In this document: piece after piece, positions 15,720 to 23,125 of the stretch | Layout of the letters: each line of letters starts with the position of its first letter | Position numbering within the stretch: the stretch's first letter is position 1 | Notes under the pieces: model-generated | Databases searched by the model: none | Seen by the model: only the letters and a program-made list of their open reading frames with translations | What the model was told of the DNA's origin: nothing | Translations under genes and position numbers: made by a program | Assembly: GCA_017829075.1 (NCBI GenBank) | Contig: JAGAJA010000114.1 | Location: forward strand, 1-49,513 | DNA length: 49,513 nt | Origin: Oscillospiraceae bacterium | Lineage (GTDB): Bacteria > Bacillota_A > Clostridia > Oscillospirales > Ruminococcaceae | Reading direction: 5' to 3'

Positions 15720-16121
15720 CTATATCATCTTTACCGACTGGAGCGCCCTGCCGTGAAGCCTGCATATCTGCGGGTAGCTGTAATTCATGCGGACGGCGAT
15801 TTCCTCGAGGGTCATGCAGTTGAGGTACTTGTATTCCAGCAGCGTGCGCAGGCGTTCCTCCGGGACTGCGGCGATAGTTTCCCGGATCTCCCGCTGGATA
15901 TCCACAAGGCGGTCTATCTCCTCGTTTATCTCGCGCTCCAGATCTACGATCTTCGCGGTGATTTCGCCGATACGGTCATACGGCTGGGAGCTGTGCGTTC
16001 CGGTGGAATTCCCGCCGCTTACCGTCTGCGCCTTGCTGCGGAGTTCCTCGACCTGCATAAGCTTCGCGTTTATGCCGTCGTTGAGGAAACGGTAGCGGGA
16101 TAGGTATTCTTTAGCGGTCAT
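15720..16121 (-). CDS. ArpU/sigma-70 region-4-like phage late regulator
   Basis: The start is the ATG at 16121 (MTAKEYLSRYRFLNDGINAK) with GAGGAGG ahead, overlapping the previous gene. The 133-residue product has a coiled-coil middle (IGEITAKIVDLEREINEEID) and a C-terminal sigma-region-4-type HTH (LEYKYLNCMTLEEIAVRMNY followed by SYPQICRLHGRALQSVK). This architecture and its place just before terS are those of ArpU/DUF1492-family regulators of late genes in Firmicutes phages. It may direct or antiterminate late transcription (inference). Confidence 0.75.
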   Translation of the reverse strand: MTAKEYLSRYRFLNDGINAKLMQVEELRSKAQTVSGGNSTGTHSSQPYDRIGEITAKIVDLEREINEEIDRLVDIQREIRETIAAVPEERLRTLLEYKYLNCMTLEEIAVRMNYSYPQICRLHGRALQSVKMI

Positions 16122-16431
16122 GCGGTTCCTCCTCGTCCATCTTCGCACCGCAACCGCCGCAAAATAACGTTTTGTTAAATATTCCTTTGCAGCGGGAGCA
16201 TTGAAAGCCAAAACGCCTATCTCCGAAGCCGTCCGTAACGTACATCATCTCTTTGCTCCAGTGCGCATGTACCACCGGCACAGTTTGGGCAGCCGGAACG
16301 CGGCGTATCATTTCAACAGCCCATTCCAGAGATACTAACGCGCTTTTATTTCCTCTTGTGCATGTTTTTAAGCGGTCAATCTCCTGCAATATAGGCGATA
16401 TTGCTTCTTCACGCTCTATGTATTCAGCCAT
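16111..16431 (-). CDS. Small zinc-ribbon phage protein
   Basis: 106 residues. It has the recurrent Clostridia phage layout: MAEYIEREEAISPI, a helix, PVVHAHWSKE, then a zinc ribbon CSRCKGIF...CGGCGAKMD. The function of this family is unknown. TAAGGAGG precedes the ATG, which overlaps the upstream stop by 8 nt. The C-terminus overlaps the next start. Confidence 0.7.
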   Translation of the reverse strand: MAEYIEREEAISPILQEIDRLKTCTRGNKSALVSLEWAVEMIRRVPAAQTVPVVHAHWSKEMMYVTDGFGDRRFGFQCSRCKGIFNKTLFCGGCGAKMDEEEPHDR

Positions 16432-16552
16432 TATCTTCCTCCTTAGGTTCCCAGTCAGCCCTCAGCTGGCAGTTCTCGCATTCGGGGTAATCCCTACCAA
16501 CACAAAGCGGATAAGGGTTATTCTGTTCTGGTATAAAACATTCAGCCATTGC
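16424..16552 (-). CDS. Short Cys-containing phage protein (41 aa; may be longer)
   Basis: The preferred start is the ATG at 16552 (MAECFIPEQNNPYPLCVG), with AAAGGAG 7-8 nt upstream. The product has CVG..CENC spacing typical of small phage proteins of unknown function. The same frame is open back to a TTG at 16822 directly after the YopX-like stop, with GAGGTG nearby. That 132-residue version would include seven to nine 7-residue repeats of the ANKSPHF type encoded by the 21-bp DNA repeat. Which start is used cannot be decided by eye. Confidence 0.6.
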   Translation of the reverse strand, partial: AMAECFIPEQNNPYPLCVGRDYPECENCQLRADWEPKEEDNG

Positions 16553-16565
16553 TCTGCTCCTTTCT

Positions 16566-16765
16566 TTGGTTTGCATTCTGAATACTTTTGTTTGCAATCT
16601 GAAAACTTTGTCCACAATATGCAAACTTTTATTTTCAATTCGTGGACTTTTTGTTTGCGAAACGTGGAATTTGTTTGCAATCTGTGGATTTTTGTTTGCG
16701 AATCGTGGAATCTCGTTTGCGAAATGTGGACTTTTGTTTGCAGTTAGCGGATTTTTTCCTGAAAT
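16566..16765. repeat. Degenerate 21-bp tandem repeat array
   Basis: About nine or ten imperfect units with consensus near TTTGTTTGCRAATCGTGGA (plus strand), period 21 bp, AT-richer than the neighbours. Read on the minus strand, in frame with the 41-aa gene, each unit encodes a heptapeptide such as ANKSPHF, ANEIPRF or ANKNPQI, without a stop. The best-preserved units lie at about 16655-16745 and diverge toward both ends. It could be an iteron-like protein-binding array or a genuine peptide repeat. Confidence 0.75.
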
Positions 16766-16822
16766 GCAAACTTCTTTATCACATCTCCCCGTCCTTAATC
16801 GTAATGTTAAGCTGTCTTCCAA

Positions 16823-17287
16823 TCACACCTCATTCTGCTTCACCTCCAGCAGCTCCGGGTTGTCGTAGATGTTGCCAATGATCTCAACCTCGTAGTTTTG
16901 TTTTTTCCAAATGCTCCCAGCAAAACCAATAGATGTATAATCAAAATTATCGAGCCAAGAAACATCAACGCAGAGCGTATTTTCTTCGCAATAAATGGAT
17001 GTGGTGTATGATCCATACTCATTTTCGCACTGAAGAATATCTCCCTCGAAAATCTTCCTGCCGTTCTTGTCGGTAAGCCCGGTATAGTCACCAACGGTTT
17101 CGGGGTCAACCTCAATACATTCATCATAGGTCATGTATACCCCGTCTACCCACTGTAATCCGGGGTTAGTGATGATATAGGTTTCCTTTCCTACGCCATC
17201 TACCACCTCACCTTCTACTGGTATGCCGTAAACAAACTCGCCCTCGTCGTTGTCCGTCCGCTTCCCGCGGGTCAATCTCTCACGCAT
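16823..17287 (-). CDS. YopX family phage protein
   Basis: 154 residues. The YopX signatures are DYTGLTDKNGRKIFEGDILQ near the middle and YEVEIIGNIYDNPELLEV at the end. YopX proteins are common, small, beta-barrel-like phage proteins of unknown function encoded in early or middle regions. GGAGG precedes the ATG at 17287. Confidence 0.85.
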   Translation of the reverse strand: MRERLTRGKRTDNDEGEFVYGIPVEGEVVDGVGKETYIITNPGLQWVDGVYMTYDECIEVDPETVGDYTGLTDKNGRKIFEGDILQCENEYGSYTTSIYCEENTLCVDVSWLDNFDYTSIGFAGSIWKKQNYEVEIIGNIYDNPELLEVKQNEV

Positions 17288-17289
17288 TG

Positions 17290-17568
17290 TCAGGCCTCCT
17301 CATTCCACTGTTCCAGTAGGGACTCATAATACTCTGCTTGATCTTCGAGGAAAGCCTCATACTTCAGTTCAAATTCCTCCTTAGCTTCTTCCAGACTATC
17401 AAAGTATTCGCAGTCATACTCAACTTTCAAATCCTCAGACGTATACCAGAAGCAGGTTTTATCTTCCTTATCGGGGACGAACTTTAACACGATCTCGTCT
17501 TTTTCGAATTTCTCAAAATGAAGCTCATAGCAGCCGTTTTGTTCAACCCATTGTCGGTTAGCTTTCAT
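17290..17568 (-). CDS. Acidic phage protein of unknown function
   Basis: 92 residues, strongly acidic, Glu-rich C-terminal helix (SLEEAKEEFELKYEAFLEDQ). The aromatic-rich N-terminal half (GCYELHFEKFEKDEIVLKFV) looks like a beta sheet. No family recognised. The start overlaps the ASCH gene stop by ATGA, so the two are translationally coupled. A DNA-mimic role is possible from charge alone, without other evidence. Confidence 0.6.
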   Translation of the reverse strand: MKANRQWVEQNGCYELHFEKFEKDEIVLKFVPDKEDKTCFWYTSEDLKVEYDCEYFDSLEEAKEEFELKYEAFLEDQAEYYESLLEQWNEEA

Positions 17569-18233
17569 TCCTGAACCTCCAGTTTTTCAAATTCAATGAC
17601 CCACACCCACGGATTAGCCGCCCAGCCGTAGCGGTCAAGGTCGGATTTCTTTACGGTGGAGTTCCACAGCTGCACAAAACCATTCCAACTGGTAACTCCC
17701 TCGCCCCACGCAGATGAGTTACTTATATCTTTTAGCCTTTCCACCCGGACATCAGTCACCCGCAGAAATATCCGCGCGGCTTCTTTCGGCATGTGGATTG
17801 AGGGCTTCCATGTTTCAAGTCCTGGCGGCTGTTCGTTTTCAGCAAAAGAAGCCTTATATCCAATACAACCATACTCTTTTTTCTGAGAATGGAATGTCAT
17901 TCGCGCGGTTGGTTCTGCACAACCTATTTCCGGTTCATTCAGTCCACAATCCCAGCATGGACACCAGCACCACGTTTCCCGCACATAGAGGATATCGCCG
18001 GTATGGCAAGGTGGCTTGTTTGCAAGGGCATACACTTCACCATTACGGTCGCAGATAATGTCAACATCGTCCTTCATATCGTCCTTGTAGTTCCAGTCGT
18101 ATGTAAATGCGTTTTCGTCCTGATTTTTCAGAACCCGCCTCGTCACCGTCTTTCTCCCGTCCAGAATAGCCCTCACCATGTCCGTGTTGAACAGGATAGG
18201 CTTGGCGGTTTTAAGTAATTCAGATCTAGTCAT
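17565..18233 (-). CDS. ASCH-domain phage protein
   Basis: 222 residues. The ASCH/PUA-like features are KPILFNTDMVRAILDGRKTV-TRRV at the N-terminus, GDILYVRETW near residue 79, WKPSIHMPKEAARIFLRVTD near 141, and an ending NPWVWVIEFEKLE. Phage ASCH proteins are thought to bind RNA or modified nucleotides; their exact role is unsettled. A Cys/Trp-rich insert (WCWCPCWDCG) follows the GDILYVRE motif. It lies in a run of overlapping accessory genes. Confidence 0.8.
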   Translation of the reverse strand: MTRSELLKTAKPILFNTDMVRAILDGRKTVTRRVLKNQDENAFTYDWNYKDDMKDDVDIICDRNGEVYALANKPPCHTGDILYVRETWCWCPCWDCGLNEPEIGCAEPTARMTFHSQKKEYGCIGYKASFAENEQPPGLETWKPSIHMPKEAARIFLRVTDVRVERLKDISNSSAWGEGVTSWNGFVQLWNSTVKKSDLDRYGWAANPWVWVIEFEKLEVQE

Positions 18234-18553
18234 ACTCTCTCCCTCCCGTCAAACACACGCGAAACTCTCTTGCAGATCTCGCAGCCGTGCTTGTCTGCTT
18301 CTGTGAGAAGCTGAGATATCTTCACTCTGCGCCGGGCGTGGTCGTCGTAGATTTCGTATTTGCGGCTCAGGTTATCGAAATTGCGGATAGACTGCTGCTT
18401 TTCCTGCTTCGCCTGTTCCAGTGATATAATACCGTCCGCGTAGGACTTGTAAATATTCCGGGCAGTGGTGTAGAGAAGCTGCTCAGGCAAGGTCATGTTA
18501 TCCGGCGCAGGCTGACGTTTCCGGGCAAGCTCGTAGATTTCTTCTGCTGTCAA
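18230..18553 (-). CDS. Phage protein of unknown function, helical
   Basis: 107 residues from a TTG start (18553) with GAGGTG 6-7 nt upstream. The sequence is mostly helical (MTLPEQLLYTTARNIYKSYA; GIISLEQAKQEKQQSIRNFD) and ends in a basic segment HARRRVKISQLL with a CEIC pair. Such proteins are common next to ASCH and primase genes in Clostridia phages. No function is known to me. It is the first gene after the candidate origin. Confidence 0.6.
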   Translation of the reverse strand: MTAEEIYELARKRQPAPDNMTLPEQLLYTTARNIYKSYADGIISLEQAKQEKQQSIRNFDNLSRKYEIYDDHARRRVKISQLLTEADKHGCEICKRVSRVFDGRERV

Positions 18554-18619
18554 AATATCACCTCATTGTATTCAGAATTATTGTAATATGCCGTAAACTG
18601 CATTTATCTGCACGATTAT

Positions 18620-18809
18620 GTTACTACTGTACGACTTTGTTACTACCGTGGTCGTAACAGCTAAACCCGCATGAATAAACGCTTTACGCGTGGTGTTACG
18701 ACTGAACGACTGATTTTGCAATTTCCTTATAGAGGGAATATTTTTTTGCTCTGCGCAAATTTTTATTTTCTTATAAGGGGTATATGTTTTTGGTCGTAAC
18801 AGTCGTAAC
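18620..18809. repeat. GTCGTAAC iteron-like cluster, candidate phage replication origin
   Basis: The AT-rich 270-bp gap between the helicase and the 107-aa gene holds four exact GTCGTAAC octamers: 18651-18658, 18793-18800 and 18802-18809 on plus, and 18695-18702 inverted. Near matches lie around 18620-18634. Two copies are in tandem right after the helicase stop. A 77-codon minus ORF across it looks spurious. Repeats plus AT-rich DNA beside the replicative helicase suggest an origin. Confidence 0.5.
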
Positions 18810-18826
18810 ATTTTGGAATTTTATGG

Positions 18827-20728
18827 TTAAAACTCTGGATATTCGTCCGGCTCCTGTTCGCTCATAGTAAGATGAACGCACCGCGTAAGAACACCGCCTA
18901 TGCGTTTTGGAACGGTCATATTCTTGCCGTTCCGCTCAATAAGCCCCCGGTCATTCAGCCACGACAGCAGCGGGACTGCATTGAACCCGCCCTCGTCGCA
19001 GATCCGCATGAACACCGACTTGATGATATACACCCCGCCGCAGTTGTCCAGCGCGCCCCAGAGGTCGATCGGCTTGTCGCCCGCGATGAAGTGCATTTGA
19101 TTTGAAGCCACCTGCTCGCAGACGTACTCATACGCGCGGGGGTTCGCGGAAACCTCGTCCTTTGTCTTGAGGAAATCCGCGATCTCGTCAACGGTGAGCT
19201 GCGTTTCCTCGTCAAAAGCAAGCTCCACCGCCAGCGCGTCCGCAGTGAGTATCAGCGCCGCGGACTGCGCCTGTTTCTGTGTGATTTTACGGCTTGTAAG
19301 TTCCTCCGTGTACTTCTCCAGAAGCTCCTCAGCGTGCTTCATTACGCCATCTTTCCGGAGGTTCGCCACAAACAGCTTGCCGAAAAAACCATAGTTCTGC
19401 TGCACGAACGAAGCCACCTTTCGCGGCTGTTCAAAGAACTTGTTTTTGCATTCGCATTCCAGCACACGGTTCACCGCGCCGCCGTTGCTCCTGCCGGAAT
19501 TTATCGGCTTCTCGCCGGTGGATATCGTGCAGTTCTTCCAGTGCGGAACAAGGTCAAGACCGCCGTTTTTATTGCCCCTTGAACGTCCCGCGCCCTCGGT
19601 CAGCATATAAATCAGCGCGTCCATGTCCTTCTTGTCCACAATCTGCAATTCGTCCAGCATATACGGCAGAGAGCCGCAGAATGCTGCGCCCTTTTCATTG
19701 CCGACATAGGTCGAATTGAACGTCGTTATGTACTGCGAAATCGTAGGATTTCCCCAGATAGAGGCGGCGCACATCATCAGCACCGTTTTCGCGCTCTCGC
19801 TCTCGCCCCAGAGGTGCAGCCAGAAGCAGTTGCAGAACAGCGGCTTCACCAGCACCGAAGCTAGGCTTGCCGCAAAGGTAATTCGTGCGATTATTTCCGG
19901 GTTCTTGCGTATATTGTCATAGATACAGTCGTACCATGCTTCAAAGTCGCCTTTTGTATTAATAGCCGCATACCGCTTCTTGTAGTCGGCTTCTCCGTCA
20001 AACACAATATCTTCCACATACGGCACAAACTCCGCACCCTCGCCCCGGTCTATCCAGCCGAGGTGAGTAACGCATTCGCGGGTAGGTATCAGGTCTCCGG
20101 AAGCCTGCTCCACGTCATAGAAATAGTTGACGAGATTGCGGGCGGTTTCGCTGGTTACGGCTATTCCATAATCCGCAAGCTCGGTAATCTTGTTGGTGGT
20201 TGAGATAGTCTTGCGCTCCACGATTATGGTGCGCCAGCCCTTTTCCCTCCGGAAAGCTATCCGGACTTTCTCAATTCCGGTGTCGATGTTGTTCAGCCGT
20301 TCCACCGGCATTATCGGGTGCGGGCAAGCCCAGCTCACGCCGCCGTATTCATTCAGCGTGCGCACGCCGGAGAAGTCGCACTCCCACTTTCCGCAGGGGA
20401 GCGCCAGCGGCTGCGCGGGGAAATCCGTGTAGTTGCTCACGTCATTCGGAGAGCCGTCTTTCTGACCCGCCACAAATGCCTTGTACAGTGTCGGGAAGTT
20501 CCGCACACCCACCTTTTTAGCCTGCTCGGACATCTTGGTAATCAGCTTCTGCTGCATGAATTTGTTGTCCTTGTAGAGATATATGTACTCATACGGCTTG
20601 TCGCTGTCGAGGAAGTCCTCCTTGGTGTATTCTTCAAGGCTCTTTGGGAATAATTCCGCGAGCGCGCCGGCGGTTTCCTCGGACGCGCCGGAGGCTTTGC
20701 AGAGGGCTTCCGCTTCGTTTTTATCCAC
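18827..20728 (-). CDS. DUF927-type replicative helicase
   Basis: 633 residues from a GTG at 20728. The central DUF927 ATPase includes LHLWGESESAKTVLMM (Walker A region, residues 305-320) and LPYMLDELQIVDKK (Walker B, about 354-367), then a LVPHWKNCTISTGEKPIN sensor-like segment. The C-terminal ~100 residues read as a winged helix (VPLLSWLNDRGLIERNGKNM). The Walker A has Ser-Ala before Lys-Thr where most P-loops have Gly. It is probably the phage replicative helicase, acting at the adjacent origin-like repeats. It overlaps the ERCC4 nuclease gene by 8 nt. Confidence 0.8.
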   Translation of the reverse strand: MDKNEAEALCKASGASEETAGALAELFPKSLEEYTKEDFLDSDKPYEYIYLYKDNKFMQQKLITKMSEQAKKVGVRNFPTLYKAFVAGQKDGSPNDVSNYTDFPAQPLALPCGKWECDFSGVRTLNEYGGVSWACPHPIMPVERLNNIDTGIEKVRIAFRREKGWRTIIVERKTISTTNKITELADYGIAVTSETARNLVNYFYDVEQASGDLIPTRECVTHLGWIDRGEGAEFVPYVEDIVFDGEADYKKRYAAINTKGDFEAWYDCIYDNIRKNPEIIARITFAASLASVLVKPLFCNCFWLHLWGESESAKTVLMMCAASIWGNPTISQYITTFNSTYVGNEKGAAFCGSLPYMLDELQIVDKKDMDALIYMLTEGAGRSRGNKNGGLDLVPHWKNCTISTGEKPINSGRSNGGAVNRVLECECKNKFFEQPRKVASFVQQNYGFFGKLFVANLRKDGVMKHAEELLEKYTEELTSRKITQKQAQSAALILTADALAVELAFDEETQLTVDEIADFLKTKDEVSANPRAYEYVCEQVASNQMHFIAGDKPIDLWGALDNCGGVYIIKSVFMRICDEGGFNAVPLLSWLNDRGLIERNGKNMTVPKRIGGVLTRCVHLTMSEQEPDEYPEF

Positions 20729-21278
20729 TCTTTCTCACCCCCGTCATTTCCTTGTATGTCCGCCAGTAATAGTAGAATATTTCCAGCATTTTCGCGGCGG
20801 TCTGGGACTTGTCCGGCACAAATTCCACCGAAAAGCGGTAGCGGTTTCCGCTCTGCCAGCTTTTCAGGGTGGAATACACCGGCGCGCCGATGTCCTCTTT
20901 TATCCGCTGCGGGTTCGCCTTCATCTGCCAAGCGGGGACGCGGTAGCTTTTCAGTTCCTCCCATCCGCCGATGTTCTCGACAATCAGAGTAAGCTGCTTT
21001 GCGCACTGTGAAGCCGCGTAAAGCTCCTTTTCAAGCCGTCCCCGGTCGGACATGATATTGTTGTAAAGCTCGTCCACGTTCGCCTTGCGCTCAATCACGC
21101 AGGACAGCGAAAAGTCGCGCCCGTCCGCCGTGAATGAGTAGTCGCCGTAATCCAGCTTGCGTTCCTCCGCCTGCACTCCCATTTCCGCGAGGGCGGTGAG
21201 AATGTGCTGGTTCTTCTGTTCCCGGGTGTCATAGAGGATAGTTACCGTTTTGAGGAAGGTTTTCTTGTCGATAGCCAT
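20721..21278 (-). CDS. ERCC4-family nuclease
   Basis: 185 residues. The catalytic core is intact: DTREQ (17-21), LDYGDYSF (42-49) and VIERKANVDEL (61-71), the GDx(n)ERKx3D signature of ERCC4/Mus81-type nucleases. Phage members are single-domain enzymes thought to resolve branched DNA during replication or recombination. The neighbours (helicase, SSB, ERF) fit that role. GAGGTGAGGT precedes the ATG. Confidence 0.88.
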   Translation of the reverse strand: MAIDKKTFLKTVTILYDTREQKNQHILTALAEMGVQAEERKLDYGDYSFTADGRDFSLSCVIERKANVDELYNNIMSDRGRLEKELYAASQCAKQLTLIVENIGGWEELKSYRVPAWQMKANPQRIKEDIGAPVYSTLKSWQSGNRYRFSVEFVPDKSQTAAKMLEIFYYYWRTYKEMTGVRKSG

Positions 21279-21286
21279 ACCTCACC

Positions 21287-21715
21287 TCAGAACGGGTAAT
21301 CATCATCGCTTGCCGCCGCATAATCCGGCGCGGAGGGAACAGGCGGAGCGCCCTGAGGGACGGTCGCTGTCTGCGATACAGTCGAGCCACCCTGCGCCTT
21401 TTCTCCGGTGAAGCTTACACGGTCGGCGACTACCTCATACCATGTCGCCTGATTGCCGTTTTTATCAGTGTAGGGGCGGGTAGTCATTTCGCCCTCGATA
21501 AGTATCATGCGACCCTTGCCGAAATATTTCTGCACGAATTCCCCCTGCTGCCGCCATGCGACTACATTGAAGAAATCCGACTTCTTCTCCTCGCCCTGCT
21601 TCTGGAAACGGCGGTCAACCGCTATTCTGAACGAGCAGACGTTCACTCCCTGCGGGGTGGTTTTCAGTTCAGGATCGGCGACTATCCGACCCATGAGGAT
21701 TATTTTGTTGTACAT
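21287..21715 (-). CDS. ssb: Single-stranded DNA-binding protein
   Basis: 142 residues. OB-fold SSB: MYNKIILMGRIVADPELKTT, FRIAVDRRFQ, DFFNVVAWRQQGEFVQKYFG and KGRMILIEGEMTTRPYTDKN. A Gln/Pro/Ala-rich tail ends in DDDYPF, the acidic tip that recruits partner proteins. AGGAGG lies upstream. It works with ERF and the helicase in phage replication and annealing. Confidence 0.95.
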   Translation of the reverse strand: MYNKIILMGRIVADPELKTTPQGVNVCSFRIAVDRRFQKQGEEKKSDFFNVVAWRQQGEFVQKYFGKGRMILIEGEMTTRPYTDKNGNQATWYEVVADRVSFTGEKAQGGSTVSQTATVPQGAPPVPSAPDYAAASDDDYPF

Positions 21716-21730
21716 GAGTACCTCCTGTTT

Positions 21731-21973
21731 TCAGCGCATTTCCCAGCGCCATATTCCGTTTTCTTCACGGTATACGAACCGCTTTCCGGCAGCCCTGACC
21801 CGAACCTCAACAAGCGTATCCGCGCCGGTGTCGAACAGCAGGTCGTTCACATCGGAAAGCGTGATTATGCGCACTGTACTGCGGCAAGTTCCTTTTTCGT
21901 ATACCTCTTTGACCTCCGCTTCTGTGTTGAGATACAACAGCTCCGGGCGGTCTATGATTGCGGGGTTATCCAT
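21731..21973 (-). CDS. Small phage protein of unknown function
   Basis: 80 residues, MDNPAIIDRPELLYLNTEAE, with a C-terminal basic strand pair (LVEVRVRAAGKRFVYREENG). AAGGAGG precedes the ATG. It lies between ssb and erf in the replication operon. No family recognised. Confidence 0.6.
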   Translation of the reverse strand: MDNPAIIDRPELLYLNTEAEVKEVYEKGTCRSTVRIITLSDVNDLLFDTGADTLVEVRVRAAGKRFVYREENGIWRWEMR

Positions 21974-22011
21974 TTCGCCCTCCTTGATTTTTGTGCATTA
22001 CGGACTGCAAA

Positions 22012-22629
22012 TCACTGCAAACCCGCCTTTTCCCGGCAGGACTTACACAAAGCGCGCTTGCCGCCGCACTTATTCAGGCTGATTTCATACACCTGCTTCG
22101 CAGTCCAGTGTTGACTGCCGCTTGTGAATTCCTTGAACGGAGCGCCACACTCCGCGCATTTGTATTCAGGCTCGGCAGGCTTCTGCGCCGGTTTCTGTGC
22201 GGATTTCCTGCCGCTGGAATTGGTGTTGTCCTGCGTGTCCGCGTCCTTTGTGTCGTCAATACAGAAAAGCCCATTCAGAGCGTATTTCCGCGCGTAGGAG
22301 GAAGCCGCGCCTGTCACCTGCGAATCGTCCATGCCTTTCTTTGTATCAGGTTCACGGGCGTAGGCGGTGGCGGTCATGACCTCGTCAGAGCCTCCCTGCG
22401 CGTCGCAGAGGGTGGCTGTCGCCTTTATGTAGTATCTTTCCCCTGTCAGCACTACTTCGTCGCTGACGGTCAGCAGAAGCCCGTATTTCGCGCACACAGG
22501 CTTCGCCGCTTCAAGGATATCCTCGCAGGAGCGATAGGAGTATTTCCCGAAGCCGTTGTACTGGTTTTTCGGGGCTTTAAGCTCGTTCTGAGCTGAGGAG
22601 AAGCGGGTGAGAAAATCTTTGTTCATCAT
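22012..22629 (-). CDS. erf: ERF-family single-strand annealing recombinase with C-terminal zinc ribbon
   Basis: 205 residues. ERF core: ELKAPKNQYNGFGKYSYRSC near residue 16, EAAKPVCAKYGLLLTVSDEV, and SQVTGAASSYARKYALNGLF near 103. After a Lys/Pro/Gln linker, residues ~155-200 form a zinc ribbon (CAECGAPF...CKSC), common in Clostridia phage ERF proteins. It anneals complementary strands for phage recombination or circularisation. The start overlaps the preceding gene by ATGA; a second ATG follows at once. Confidence 0.88.
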   Translation of the reverse strand: MMNKDFLTRFSSAQNELKAPKNQYNGFGKYSYRSCEDILEAAKPVCAKYGLLLTVSDEVVLTGERYYIKATATLCDAQGGSDEVMTATAYAREPDTKKGMDDSQVTGAASSYARKYALNGLFCIDDTKDADTQDNTNSSGRKSAQKPAQKPAEPEYKCAECGAPFKEFTSGSQHWTAKQVYEISLNKCGGKRALCKSCREKAGLQ

Positions 22630-22847
22630 TCAACCTCCACAGGTTCCAGCGGGCAATTCCCGCCGATATTTTTCTGAGGGTATTCTACTATCCTGCCATT
22701 CAGACGGCAAATCCGGCTGTCTGCGGACAGGTACGGACACATTCGGCAGCAGATCTCCGCATTGCCCTTGCTGTCCACCGGAAAGAATACCTCAACCGTT
22801 GCAGTCGCCTTAATGTAGTAGGCAACTCCGCTTTCAAAATTCGCCAT
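22626..22847 (-). CDS. Cys-rich small phage protein
   Basis: 73 residues. The CCRMCPYLSADSRICRLNGR core with a final NCPLEP is a recurring Firmicutes phage family found directly upstream of ERF or RecT genes. The Cys set (C-x2-C...C...C) probably binds zinc or an iron-sulfur cluster. Function unknown. AAAGGAG precedes the ATG. Confidence 0.7.
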   Translation of the reverse strand: MANFESGVAYYIKATATVEVFFPVDSKGNAEICCRMCPYLSADSRICRLNGRIVEYPQKNIGGNCPLEPVEVE

Positions 22848-22858
22848 ATCCGCTCCTT

Positions 22859-23125
22859 TCAGCAGCCCGCCGGGATCAGCCCCGCCCTATGCAGCGTATT
22901 CAGCACCAGTCGGCTGACTTCCTCGTATTTCTGCGGGTCGTCGTAGTGCTTCAGCAGGAAGTACGCCTGCGCGCCGATCGCGCTCTGGACTTCCGGGAGC
23001 TTGCAGCTTGCTTTCCCGCCGGTGAGCCTGTTTATCGTGATAGACGCGCTTGTCAGGCTCTCGGCGACTTCTTCGTCGCTCCGCCCGCAGTCGGGGTAGT
23101 AGCGGCGGTAGTCGGTGATGTTCAT
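22859..23125 (-). CDS. Small helical phage protein, connector-like in appearance
   Basis: 88 residues, MNITDYRRYYPDCGRSDEEV, with AESLTSASITINRLTGGK and a C-terminal helix. The pattern 'short N-term, helix, TSASITINRLTGG' recalls gp6-like head-tail adaptors, but it sits in the early recombination block and a better gp6-like gene lies at 8596-8910. Its role is unknown. The start overlaps the PAPS-reductase-like stop by ATGA. Confidence 0.5.
   Translation of the reverse strand: MNITDYRRYYPDCGRSDEEVAESLTSASITINRLTGGKASCKLPEVQSAIGAQAYFLLKHYDDPQKYEEVSRLVLNTLHRAGLIPAGC

Noticed and set aside
16566..16765. CRISPR array
   Set aside because: Units are contiguous 21-bp degenerate repeats without spacers, and no cas genes occur.
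18578..18811. 77-codon minus ORF downstream of the helicase
   Set aside because: No RBS, low-complexity sequence, and it overlaps the iteron-like repeats; a chance frame is likelier.
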